Below, one piece after another: positions 34,441-42,372 of a stretch of DNA of 64,000 bases. The stretch spans positions 806,001 to 870,000 of the forward strand of contig NZ_QXCP01000004.1 of the NCBI RefSeq assembly GCF_003711805.1, given 5' to 3'. Under the pieces are notes generated by a model. That model was not told the origin of the DNA. It did no database searches and worked only from the letters and a program-made list of their open reading frames with translations. Numbering within the stretch: the first letter of the stretch is position 1; every line of letters starts with the position of its first letter. The stretch comes from Brachybacterium sp. EE-P12. GTDB lineage: Bacteria > Actinomycetota > Actinomycetes > Actinomycetales > Dermabacteraceae. A program made the position numbers and the translations under genes.

Positions 34441-34799
34441 ATGCCGCTGCTGTTCGGGTCCGAGGGAGTGGACGGGCGGCCGTGGGAGATCGATCCCCAG
34501 CTGCGCGCGAGGTGCGTGCGGCTCGTGCGAGAGCTCCCGCGGGGGTTCCCCTCCCACCTCGCCGCAGCGGACGCGGCCGCTTGGCAGGACGGGGTCCCGT
34601 GGGGGTCCGTGCGGCGCTGTCCGGCGCTGGACGATGTCGTCGGCGGGACCAGTCCGGGTGTCACCAGCGCAGGGACTGCCGAGGTCAAGCGATCGAAGGC
34701 TGAGAACGATCAGCTGTGCGAGGACCAGGAGACGCTCCGCCCGGCCTCAGTTCTCTTCGCGGCGAGCTCGACCCGCGCAACCAGCGATCCTGGCGTTAG
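34441..34799 (+). pseudogene. IS3-family transposase OrfA remnant
   Basis: The frame from about 34489 reads IDPQLRARCVRLVRELPRGF, then VPWGSVRRC, then SPGVTSAGTAEVKRSKAEND and LCEDQETLRPASVLFA. This is the OrfA pattern of IS3 elements (HTH followed by a leucine-zipper-like helix). After the ASVLFA position the match shifts frame to GELDPRNQRSWR and TAG at 34797, the normal OrfA end, so at least one frameshift exists. Several consensus residues are replaced, showing long decay. No intact OrfB follows. Confidence 0.75.
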
Positions 34800-34935
34800 G
34801 CGACGTGATGAGAGGCGAGGGCTGCGGGGGCTGCCGGGCCTGGAGGCGTCGGGCCCGTATCGCAGCCCGCACCGTCATCGATGCCCTGGTCCAGGACAGG
34901 ATCCGCGATCCAGTCACGCCAGTGACAGATCGGTG
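34800..34935 (+). mobile_element. Possible IS3 OrfB start fragment
   Basis: After the OrfA stop, one frame reads GCRAWRRRARIAARTVIDAL and VQDRIRDPV, vaguely like the beginning of IS3 OrfB. It is interrupted by a stop at about 34934. Terminal inverted repeats were not found. Low certainty. Confidence 0.3.
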
Positions 34936-35019
34936 AGATCACTGCCACCTTGTCGAGGACGTATGGATGTGGCCTGCATCACGTCCTGTTGCACCGGGAA
35001 TGAACCTGATCGGATCAGA

Positions 35020-35104
35020 GTTGAGTCGGGTGCACTCAAGAACGGAGCTGCTGAGATTGACATCGTCGATCTCGGGTTCTCTACTTGAGTCCGTACAGCT
35101 CAAG
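35020..35104 (+). promoter_or_regulatory. dnaK promoter bracketed by two HspR (HAIR) boxes
   Basis: HAIR consensus is CTTGAGT-N7-ACTCAAG. Box 1 is GTTGAGT (35020-35026), 7 nt, ACTCAAG (35034-35040). Box 2 is CTTGAGT (35084-35090), 7 nt, GCTCAAG (35098-35104). Between them TTGACA (35057-35062), a 17-nt spacer and TCTACT (35080-35085) form the promoter; box 2 overlaps the -10 and start site. HspR, the last gene of the operon, should repress here. Confidence 0.93.
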
Positions 35105-35174
35105 TCTTGCCGTCGGCCGCTGGTCGGCAGCGAAGATCCCGTGCGGCGCATCCGTCGCAGAAAGGCAGGCACCC

Positions 35175-37022
35175 ATGTCCCGTGTCGTCGGAATCGATCT
35201 CGGCACCACCAACTCCGCCGTCGCCGTCCTCGAGGGCGGCCAGCCCACCGTCATCGCGAACGCCGAGGGCTCCCGCACCACCCCGTCGGTCGTCGCCTTC
35301 TCGAAGCAGGGCGAGGTCCTCGTCGGTGAGGTGGCCAAGCGCCAGGCCGTCACCAACGTCGACCGCACCATCTCCTCCGTCAAGCGCCACATGGGCACCG
35401 ACTGGACCCAGGAGATCGACGGCAAGAAGTACACCCCGCAGGAGATCTCGGCCCGCACCCTCGGCAAGCTCAAGAAGGACGCCGAGTCCTACCTGGGCGA
35501 GTCCGTGACCGACGCGGTGATCACCGTCCCGGCCTACTTCTCGGACTCCGAGCGTCAGGCCACCAAGGACGCCGGCACGATCGCGGGTCTGAACGTCCTG
35601 CGCATCATCAACGAGCCCACCGCCGCGGCCCTCGCCTACGGCCTCGAGAAGGGCAACGACGACGAGCAGATCCTCGTCTTCGACCTCGGCGGCGGCACCT
35701 TCGACGTCTCCCTGCTCGAGGTGAGCAAGGACGAGGAGGGCTCGACCATCCAGGTCCAGGCCACCGCCGGCGACAACCGCCTCGGCGGCGACGACTGGGA
35801 CCAGAAGATCGTCGACTGGCTGATCTCGCAGGTGAAGAACAAGGAGGGCGTGGACCTGGGCAAGGACCGCATCGCCCTGCAGCGTCTCAAGGAGGCCGCC
35901 GAGCAGGCGAAGAAGGAGCTCAGCTCCTCCACCTCCACCACCCTCTCCCTGCAGTACCTCTCGATGACCGAGAACGGCCCGCTGCACCTGGACGAGAAGC
36001 TGACCCGCGCGCAGTTCGAGGACATGACCTCCGATCTGCTCGAGCGCACCAAGGCCCCCTTCCACCAGGTCATCAAGGACGCCGGCATCAAGGTCTCCGA
36101 CATCGACCACGTGGTCCTCGTGGGCGGCTCGACCCGCATGCCCGCGGTGACCGAGGTCGTCAAGGAGCTCACCGGCGGCAAGGAGCCCAACAAGTCCGTG
36201 AACCCGGACGAGGTCGTCGCCGTCGGCGCCGCTCTCCAGGCCGCGGTCATCAAGGGCGAGCGCAAGGACGTCCTGCTCATGGATGTCACCCCGCTCTCCC
36301 TGGGCATCGAGACCAAGGGCGGCGTGATGACCAAGCTCATCGAGCGCAATGCGGCCATCCCGACCAAGACCTCCGAGGTCTTCTCGACCGCCGAGGACAA
36401 CCAGCCCTCCGTCGCGATCCAGGTCTTCCAGGGCGAGCGTCAGTTCACCCGGGACAACAAGATGCTCGGCACCTTCGAGCTGACCGGCATCGCGCCGGCC
36501 CCGCGCGGCATCCCGCAGATCGAGGTCACCTTCGACATCGACTCCAACGGAATCGTGCACGTGACCGCGAAGGACCGTGGCACCGGAAACGAGCAGTCCA
36601 TCCAGATCACCGGCGGCTCCGCCCTGTCCGACGAGGACATCGACCGCATGGTGAAGGACGCCGAGGCCCACGCCGCCGAGGACGAGGAGCGCCGCAAGAA
36701 CGCCGACGCCCGCAACACCCTCGAGCAGCTCGTCTACCAGGGCGAGAAGCTGCTGAAGGACAACGAGGAGAAGATCTCCGACGGCGACAGGACGAAGGCC
36801 GAGGACGCCATCAAGGAGGCGAAGGACGAGCTGGCCAAGGAGGACGCCTCCACCGAGGACCTCGAGGCCAAGCGCGACGCGCTGAACGAGGCGCTCCAGG
36901 CCGTCGGCACCGCGATCTACTCCCAGGCCCAGGAGGGCGCCGAGGGCACCGAGGCGCCGTCGTCCGATGACGACGACGTGGTCGATGCCGAGATCGTGGA
37001 CGAGGACGAGGAGAACAAGTGA
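35175..37022 (+). CDS. dnaK: Hsp70 chaperone DnaK
   Basis: 615 residues, full length for actinobacterial DnaK. ATPase domain begins [18 protein letters not shown] with the phosphate loop; [27 protein letters not shown] and [13 protein letters not shown] are intact. The linker [10 protein letters not shown] leads to the substrate domain, and an acidic tail ends [13 protein letters not shown]. Folds and protects proteins with GrpE and DnaJ. ATG 35175 has an AGGCAG-type site. First gene of dnaK-grpE-dnaJ-hspR under HspR control. Confidence 0.99.
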   Translation: MSRVVGIDLGTTNSAVAVLEGGQPTVIANAEGSRTTPSVVAFSKQGEVLVGEVAKRQAVTNVDRTISSVKRHMGTDWTQEIDGKKYTPQEISARTLGKLKKDAESYLGESVTDAVITVPAYFSDSERQATKDAGTIAGLNVLRIINEPTAAALAYGLEKGNDDEQILVFDLGGGTFDVSLLEVSKDEEGSTIQVQATAGDNRLGGDDWDQKIVDWLISQVKNKEGVDLGKDRIALQRLKEAAEQAKKELSSSTSTTLSLQYLSMTENGPLHLDEKLTRAQFEDMTSDLLERTKAPFHQVIKDAGIKVSDIDHVVLVGGSTRMPAVTEVVKELTGGKEPNKSVNPDEVVAVGAALQAAVIKGERKDVLLMDVTPLSLGIETKGGVMTKLIERNAAIPTKTSEVFSTAEDNQPSVAIQVFQGERQFTRDNKMLGTFELTGIAPAPRGIPQIEVTFDIDSNGIVHVTAKDRGTGNEQSIQITGGSALSDEDIDRMVKDAEAHAAEDEERRKNADARNTLEQLVYQGEKLLKDNEEKISDGDRTKAEDAIKEAKDELAKEDASTEDLEAKRDALNEALQAVGTAIYSQAQEGAEGTEAPSSDDDDVVDAEIVDEDEENK

Positions 37023-37699
37023 TGACCGAGAACCAGAGCCACCCCGACGACGCTCAGCGCCCTGAGGGCGAGCCGCGGTTCTCCTTCACCGACAAGCGGA
37101 AGGTGAACCCGGAGGACGGCTCGGTCCGTCCCTCCGGGGACGCCCCCGCCTCCGAGGGACAGGGCTCCCGGGAGCCGGTCGACCCGATCGACGCCGAGGC
37201 GGCGACGCTCTTCGAGCAGGCCGCCTCGGGCCAGGGCGGGGACTCCGCCCCGGCCGACGCCGGACGGGTCGCCGAGCTCGAGGGCCAGGTCACCGCGCTC
37301 ACCGAGCAGCTCAAGCGCGAGCAGGCCGAGTACGTCAACTCGCGCCGCCGGATCGAGGCCTCCGCCGAGGTGAGCAAGGAGGCCGCGATCGCCGGCGTGC
37401 TCGGCTCCCTCATCGGCGTGCTCGACGACCTCGAGCTCGGCCGCCAGCACGGCGACATCGTGGAGGGCACCCCCTTCCACTCCATCGCGCAGAAGCTCGA
37501 GGAGGTCCTCGGCTCCCACGGCCTGAAGCGCTTCGGCGCGGTGGGCGAGGAGTTCGACCCGAACCTCCACGAGGCGCTCATGCACGAGGACGCCGACGAC
37601 GTCGAGACCGCCACGATCTCGCTCGTCATGCAGCCCGGCTACGCGATGAGGGACCGCGTGCTGCGCCCCGCCCGGGTCGGCACGCGGGGCCCCTCCTGA
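37022..37699 (+). CDS. grpE: Nucleotide exchange factor GrpE
   Basis: 225 residues. A charged disordered N terminus (about 75 residues), a long helix (RVAELEGQVTALTEQLKREQ) and the C-terminal beta domain with EEFDPNLHEALMHEDAD and the VMQPGYAMRDRVLRPARV ending are diagnostic. Releases ADP from DnaK. ATG 37022 overlaps the dnaK stop (TGATG), so translation is coupled; a GTG at 37019 is in frame but unlikely. Confidence 0.97.
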   Translation: MTENQSHPDDAQRPEGEPRFSFTDKRKVNPEDGSVRPSGDAPASEGQGSREPVDPIDAEAATLFEQAASGQGGDSAPADAGRVAELEGQVTALTEQLKREQAEYVNSRRRIEASAEVSKEAAIAGVLGSLIGVLDDLELGRQHGDIVEGTPFHSIAQKLEEVLGSHGLKRFGAVGEEFDPNLHEALMHEDADDVETATISLVMQPGYAMRDRVLRPARVGTRGPS

Positions 37700-37717
37700 G
37701 CAGCTCCCACCACCACG

Positions 37718-37760
37718 CCGGGGCGGGGCCCGTCGGTCCCACCGACGGGCCCCGCCCCGG
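37718..37760 (+). terminator. 20-bp hairpin between grpE and dnaJ (attenuator-like)
   Basis: Arms 37718-37737 and 37741-37760 are exact reverse complements around CCC. It lies inside the heat-shock operon, 18 nt after grpE and 58 nt before dnaJ, without a T-tract, so it may lower dnaJ-hspR expression or act as an RNA-processing stop. Confidence 0.7.
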
Positions 37761-37818
37761 TCCCCCTCACCGACCCGCACGACGCAGAAGCACCTGAGGC
37801 TCCCGGAAGGAGACGCTG

Positions 37819-38826
37819 ATGTCCGGACAGGACTGGCTCGACAAGGACTTCTACGCGGTCCTCGGCGTCTCCAAGGACGCCAGCGCGCAGGAGATCAAGA
37901 AGGCCTATCGCACGAAGGCCCGCAAGTACCACCCCGACCGCCACCCCGACGACCCCAAGGCCGAGGAGACCTTCAAGGAGATCGGCGAGGCCTACTCCGT
38001 CCTGAACGATCCCGAGCAGCGCGAGCAGTACGACGCGATCCGCGCGATGGGCTCCGGCGGCGCCCGCTTCTCCGCCGGACAGGGCGGACCCGGCGGTGCG
38101 GGCTTCGAGGACATCTTCTCCTCCATGTTCGGCGGCGGGGCGGGCGCCCCGCGCGGCGGCGGCTTCCCCGGCGGCGGGGGCGGCGCGAACCCCGACATCG
38201 ACGACCTGCTGAAGATGTTCGGCGGCCAGGGCGGCGGCTTCGGCGGCGGGGGACCGGCCGGCTTCCAGCCCGCTCCTGCCAAGGGCCAGGACATCTCGGC
38301 CCGCACCCGCCTCCCCTTCCGCGATGCGGCGCTGGGCACCGAGGTGCGCCTGACCGTCGATGGGAAGGCCGTCACCGTCCGCATCCCCGCGGGCGTCCAC
38401 GACGGGCAGAGGATCCGTCTGCGCGGCAAGGGCCGTCCCGGGCCCGGCGGCGCCCCGGCCGGGGACCTGCTGCTGACCCTCGACGTCGACGAGCACCCCG
38501 TGTGGAGCGTCGACGGCGCGAACCTGAGGATCACGGTGCCCGTCTCCTTCGACGAGGCCGTGCTCGGCACCACCCTGTCCGTCCCGCTGCTGGACGGCGG
38601 CACCGTCTCCGTGAAGATCCCCGCCGGCACCCCCTCGGGCCGGACGCTGCGCGTGCGCGGCAAGGGGCTGGTCACGAAGAAGACCACCGGCGACCTGCAC
38701 GTCACCGTCGAGGTCGCTGTCCCCACCCATGTCGAGGGCGCGGCCAGGAAGGCCGTCGAGGACCTCCGCGACGCCCTCGCGGACGAGGACCCGCGCGCCG
38801 GGCTCGCCGCGGCCGCCGCCGGCTGA
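37819..38826 (+). CDS. dnaJ: DnaJ co-chaperone lacking the zinc-finger domain
   Basis: 335 residues. J domain with HPD at residues 38-40 (YHPDRHP), then a long Gly/Phe-rich linker with repeated FGG, then the two C-terminal substrate-binding beta domains (VRIPAGVHDGQRIRLRGKG, VKIPAGTPSGRTLRVRGKG). The four CxxCxGxG zinc repeats of DnaJ1 are absent, so this is the type II/CbpA-like form often placed beside hspR in Actinobacteria. ATG 37819 has GGAAGGAG upstream. Stimulates DnaK ATPase and delivers clients. Confidence 0.96.
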   Translation: MSGQDWLDKDFYAVLGVSKDASAQEIKKAYRTKARKYHPDRHPDDPKAEETFKEIGEAYSVLNDPEQREQYDAIRAMGSGGARFSAGQGGPGGAGFEDIFSSMFGGGAGAPRGGGFPGGGGGANPDIDDLLKMFGGQGGGFGGGGPAGFQPAPAKGQDISARTRLPFRDAALGTEVRLTVDGKAVTVRIPAGVHDGQRIRLRGKGRPGPGGAPAGDLLLTLDVDEHPVWSVDGANLRITVPVSFDEAVLGTTLSVPLLDGGTVSVKIPAGTPSGRTLRVRGKGLVTKKTTGDLHVTVEVAVPTHVEGAARKAVEDLRDALADEDPRAGLAAAAAG

Positions 38827-38896
38827 CCCGGCCGGGGCGGTCGCCGTCCCGCACACACGGGCCGTCCTCGGCCCCGCCACCCGGAAGGAGCTCCCC

Positions 38897-39337
38897 ATGG
38901 CCTCGTCGCATCGTCTCGACGACCGCGCGCCGGTCCTCGCGATCTCGGTCGCGGCCGAGCTCTCCGGGATGCACCCCCAGACCCTGCGCCAGTACGACCG
39001 CCTCGGGCTCGTCGTGCCGCGTCGCACGCGCGGCCGGGGACGGCGCTACAGCATCGGCGATGTCAGGCGGCTGCGCCAGATCCAGGCGATGTCCCAGGAC
39101 GAGGGCATCAACCTCGCCGGCATCAAGCGGATCCTCGAGCTGCAGGACGAGGTCGCCGCTCTCGAGCAGCAGCTCGCCGGCGTGCGCGAGACCCTCGAGT
39201 CGATGAGCCCCGCGCAGCGGCGCGTCTTCTCCGCCGACCGCGACGGGGAGATCAGCGCCCTGCGCCGCGGGGAGCGTCCGCGCCGCGCCTCGACCAGCGG
39301 AGCACTGGTCGTATGGCGGCCCGGGCACCGCTCCTGA
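38897..39337 (+). CDS. hspR: Heat-shock repressor HspR (MerR family)
   Basis: 146 residues. MerR-type HTH: LAISVAAELSGMHPQTLRQY, then the basic wing VPRRTRGRGRRYSIGD, then a dimerisation coiled coil (LELQDEVAALEQQLAGVRE). It binds HAIR boxes such as the two upstream of dnaK and represses with DnaK as co-repressor in Streptomyces. ATG 38897 has GGAAGGAG 6 nt upstream. Its last 86 nt are overlapped by the convergent glycosyltransferase gene. Confidence 0.97.
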   Translation: MASSHRLDDRAPVLAISVAAELSGMHPQTLRQYDRLGLVVPRRTRGRGRRYSIGDVRRLRQIQAMSQDEGINLAGIKRILELQDEVAALEQQLAGVRETLESMSPAQRRVFSADRDGEISALRRGERPRRASTSGALVVWRPGHRS

Positions 39338-40388
39338 CCCGGCCCGGCCGCGCGCCGACCTCCTCGTAGATCCCGTCCAGGCGCTCGGCGACCTGCAGCA
39401 GGTCCACGCCCTCGGCGGCCTCCCGGCCGGCCTCCCGTAGATCCGCGAGCCGACCGTCCAGCAGCGCGGCGAGCTTCTCCGCGACGCGCGGGACGAAGCC
39501 GGGACCGGCCCCCTCGACCTGGTGGGTGAGCACCCCGTCGGGCATCCCGTCGCGATAGATCGGGATGCCGCGCACGAGCGCCGGCACCCCGCAGGCCAGC
39601 GCCTCCCACAGCACGATGCCCTCGGTCTCCTCCTTGGTGAGGAAGCAGAACGCATCGGCGCCGCAGTACGCCTCGCGCAGCTGCTCGGGGCGCACGTAGC
39701 CGGGGAACAGCGCATTGGCGGGGGCGCTGCGCAGCGCCTGCTCGACGTCGGAGGTCAGCAGACGCGGATCGGTCCGCCCGTACCAGACGAAGGCCACCTC
39801 CGGCATCGCGCGCGCCAGCTCGACCCAGTCCAGGATCCCCTTGCGCACCAGCTGCATCCCCACGCTGACCACCACGCGCGTCTCGGGAGCGAGCCCGAGC
39901 TGTTCGCGCAGTCGGCCCCGTGCGCTCGGATCGGGACGGAAGAAGCTGGTGTCCACCCCGTTGGAGAGCACCCGGATCGGGGCGCGGATCCCGTACTCCG
40001 GCGCGGAGATCAGCGACCTCGAGTACTCGCTCGGCGTGACCACCAGGTCGCCGCGGCGGTAGAGGTGCGCGATCCAGCGCCGGAACAGGGGCGCGATCCG
40101 GTTCGCGCCGGGGAAGGAGTCGCGGAAGTCCTCCTCCGTGGAGTGCGCCCACATCAGCACCGGCCGGCCGCGCAGCCGCGCCCAGCGCGCCAGCAGCGGC
40201 GTGTCCGGGAACGGCGTGTTCAGATGCACCACGTCGAAGGGCTGCAGCGGGGAGGTGACCACCTCGTGGCCCAGCGCCCGCACCGCCGTCTCCTGGTGGC
40301 GGATCGCGGCGCCGATCCCGGACTGCGTCGCCAGGCGCGCGAGGCCGCGGGGCATCAGCACCCGCAGCGGCGCCTCAGGCGCGCTCAC
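39252..40388 (-). CDS. Glycosyltransferase, CpoA-like (diglycosyl-diacylglycerol synthase type)
   Basis: 378-residue GT-B glycosyltransferase of the GT4 group. It has SGIGAAIRHQETAVRALGHE, DVVHLNTPFPDTPLLAR, WAHSTEEDFRDSFPGAN and the EX7E-like ETEGIVLWEALACG donor motif. The IRHQE and HSTEEDFRxSFxGxN motifs recall CpoA-type enzymes that add the second sugar to glucosyl-diacylglycerol. GTG 40388 overlaps the stop of the upstream glycosyltransferase (GTGA), so both are coupled. An in-frame ATG 12 codons later is a possible alternative. Membrane-associated glycolipid synthesis is inferred. The 3' end overlaps hspR by 86 nt. Confidence 0.8.
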   Translation of the reverse strand: MSAPEAPLRVLMPRGLARLATQSGIGAAIRHQETAVRALGHEVVTSPLQPFDVVHLNTPFPDTPLLARWARLRGRPVLMWAHSTEEDFRDSFPGANRIAPLFRRWIAHLYRRGDLVVTPSEYSRSLISAPEYGIRAPIRVLSNGVDTSFFRPDPSARGRLREQLGLAPETRVVVSVGMQLVRKGILDWVELARAMPEVAFVWYGRTDPRLLTSDVEQALRSAPANALFPGYVRPEQLREAYCGADAFCFLTKEETEGIVLWEALACGVPALVRGIPIYRDGMPDGVLTHQVEGAGPGFVPRVAEKLAALLDGRLADLREAGREAAEGVDLLQVAERLDGIYEEVGARPGRVRSGARAAIRPVLRWSRRGADAPRGAGR

Positions 40389-41752
40389 GCGGTCACGACC
40401 GGACGTGCGATGATCCGCGGGGCCCGACGCTGCAGGCTCTGGCGGTACACCTCGAGCACCGAGCGACCGAACTCCTGCGCGCCGCAGGTCGCACGGGCGT
40501 GCTCCCGCGCCGCCAGCGACATCGTCCCGCGCCGCCGCGGGGTGTCCAGCAGCGAGGCGAGATGGGCGGCGAACTGCTCGGCGTCCTCGTACTGCCAGCC
40601 GGTGCGCCCCTCGACCACGACGCTGTTCAGCGACGGGTCGCGGCGGCACAGCAGCGGGAGCCCGCAGGCGAGCGCCTCGATGAAGGTCAGGCCCTGCGTC
40701 TCGCTGAGGGAGGCGCTGACGAACAGCTCGCCGATCCGGTACCAGCGCTGGACCTCGGCCGGGTCGGCGACGCCTGCGAAGCGAACCCGCTCGGCGATCC
40801 CCAGCTCCCGGGCGCGCGCCTCGAGGACGGGACGATAGGGGCCGTCCCCGACGAGCACGAGCACCGCGTCCGGACGGTCCGCGGCGGCGACCATCTCGAG
40901 GACCTCCTCGAGGTTCTTCTCCTTGGCCAGACGCGAGACGGAGACGATCACCCGCTGCTGCGGGGCGATGTCGAGCCGGCGCCGCAGCGCACGGACGTCC
41001 TCGAGCTCGGCCGCGCTCTCGGCGGGACGGAAGCGCGTCAGGTCCAGACCCGTCGGCACGATGTGCACGGGGGAGCGCACCCCGTACCCGGCCAGCAGAT
41101 GCTGGACCTTCGCCGTCGGGACGACCACCGCATCGGTCCCGGCGAGGACCTTGCGGGAGAACGTCTCCACGACCTTCCGCCCCACCGTGCGGCTGGGGGA
41201 GTAGTAGTGCGTGTAGTCCTCGTAGATCGTGTGATACGTGTGCACGAGCGGCACCGCGAGGATGCGCGCGATGCGCCGCGCCCACACATGGGTGGAGAAC
41301 TCGCACTGGGAGTGGACGACGTCCGGACGCCAGCGCAGGATCTCCCGCAGCACGCGCCGGCTCGCGGGCATCCCGATCCGGGCGCGGTCGTAGACCATCG
41401 ACGCCGAGACCGAGCCGATCCGGTACACGCCCGGCTCGCTGCGGGTGCGGATCCCCTGGGAGAGGGTCAGCACGCGCACCTCGCAGCCGAGGGCGAGCAG
41501 CTCGCGGCGCAGCGTCTGCACCGAGGCGACGACACCGTTGACCACGGGCTCCCACCAGTCCGTGGTGATCAGCACGCGCAGCGGACGGGTCGACTCGGCG
41601 GCGGGCCGAGCTGCGGGATGCTTCCTGGTGACGTTCACCCCTCGAGCCTCGCACGCACCCGGCCCCCGCGAATCCCCCGAGCGGAGGAGAGGGGTCAGAC
41701 CGTGGTCTGATCCCGTCGCCGACGCCTGGTCGTGCCTGGTCCTCGAGCTCAT
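40385..41752 (-). CDS. Glycosyltransferase family 4, monoglucosyl-diacylglycerol-synthase-like
   Basis: 455 residues, GT-B fold. Core: LRVLITTDWWEPVVNGVVAS, VHTYHTIYEDYTHYYSPSR, VVPTAKVQHLLAGYGV, VSVSRLAKEKNLEEVLEM and EX7E motif SETQGLTFIEALACG. The YHTxYEDYTHY and TNGVxxS motifs match 1,2-diacylglycerol 3-glucosyltransferases. ATG 41752 is supported by a TAGGCT 6 nt upstream (leaderless), though the first 40 residues are polar and atypical; GTG 41638 is an alternative. Coupled to the CpoA-like gene, so the pair would make mono- then diglycosyl-DAG. Confidence 0.82.
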   Translation of the reverse strand: MSSRTRHDQASATGSDHGLTPLLRSGDSRGPGACEARGVNVTRKHPAARPAAESTRPLRVLITTDWWEPVVNGVVASVQTLRRELLALGCEVRVLTLSQGIRTRSEPGVYRIGSVSASMVYDRARIGMPASRRVLREILRWRPDVVHSQCEFSTHVWARRIARILAVPLVHTYHTIYEDYTHYYSPSRTVGRKVVETFSRKVLAGTDAVVVPTAKVQHLLAGYGVRSPVHIVPTGLDLTRFRPAESAAELEDVRALRRRLDIAPQQRVIVSVSRLAKEKNLEEVLEMVAAADRPDAVLVLVGDGPYRPVLEARARELGIAERVRFAGVADPAEVQRWYRIGELFVSASLSETQGLTFIEALACGLPLLCRRDPSLNSVVVEGRTGWQYEDAEQFAAHLASLLDTPRRRGTMSLAAREHARATCGAQEFGRSVLEVYRQSLQRRAPRIIARPVVTA

Positions 41753-41831
41753 GCGTCGAGCCTACGACCGGGGCGGGGAGCCCAGAACGGGGCACGCCCG
41801 ACGGCTCGGGAGGAGTTTCCCCCCTAGCGGT

Positions 41832-42332
41832 TCAGGCTGACACCTGGTAACGGGCCGTGAGGGAGGTGGACGCGAGCTGCTGGGAGAAGATCGCGAAGCG
41901 CGCCTGCACGTTCGGCACGCCCTGCTCGACGCCGAGGCTCTCCGTCGGCAGGGCGTGGACCGAGAACTGGTAGCGGTGCGGCGGGCCGGCCGGCGGCTCC
42001 GGGCCGTCGAAGCCGACGTTCCCGAAGTCGTTCACGGCCTGCTTCAGGGAGGAGTCCTCGCGCGCCACGCCGACGGGCAGCGAGAGGGTCGCGGCCGGGA
42101 TGTCCCAGGCCACCCAGTGCCAGAAGCCCGAGCCCGTCGGCGCATCGGGGTCGTAGCAGGTGATCGCGTAGGACCTCGTGCCCTCCGGCGCGCCGGTCCA
42201 GGCGAGGTCGGGGGAGAGGTTCTCGCCGCCGAGGGCCTCGACGAGCTGCTGCGGGGCGATCACCGACCCGGCCGGCGTGGCGGCGGAGGTCAGGGCGAAG
42301 GTCTGATCGGTCTCGGTGACGTTCTCGCTCAT
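41832..42332 (-). CDS. YbhB/YbcL-family PEBP-like protein
   Basis: 166 residues, phosphatidylethanolamine-binding-protein superfamily. Seen: LSPDLAWTGAPEGTRSYAIT, CYDPDAPTGSGFWHWVAWDI (ligand-pocket motifs DPDAP and GxxHWV) and PPAGPPHRYQFSVHAL. The function of bacterial members is poorly defined. ATG 42332 rather than 42350, because TAGGCT (42340-42345, minus strand) is 7 nt upstream. Independent transcription unit. Confidence 0.9.
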   Translation of the reverse strand: MSENVTETDQTFALTSAATPAGSVIAPQQLVEALGGENLSPDLAWTGAPEGTRSYAITCYDPDAPTGSGFWHWVAWDIPAATLSLPVGVAREDSSLKQAVNDFGNVGFDGPEPPAGPPHRYQFSVHALPTESLGVEQGVPNVQARFAIFSQQLASTSLTARYQVSA

Positions 42333-42372
42333 GCGCGCCAGCCTAGGCACGGCAGGGGGAGAAGTCGACCTC

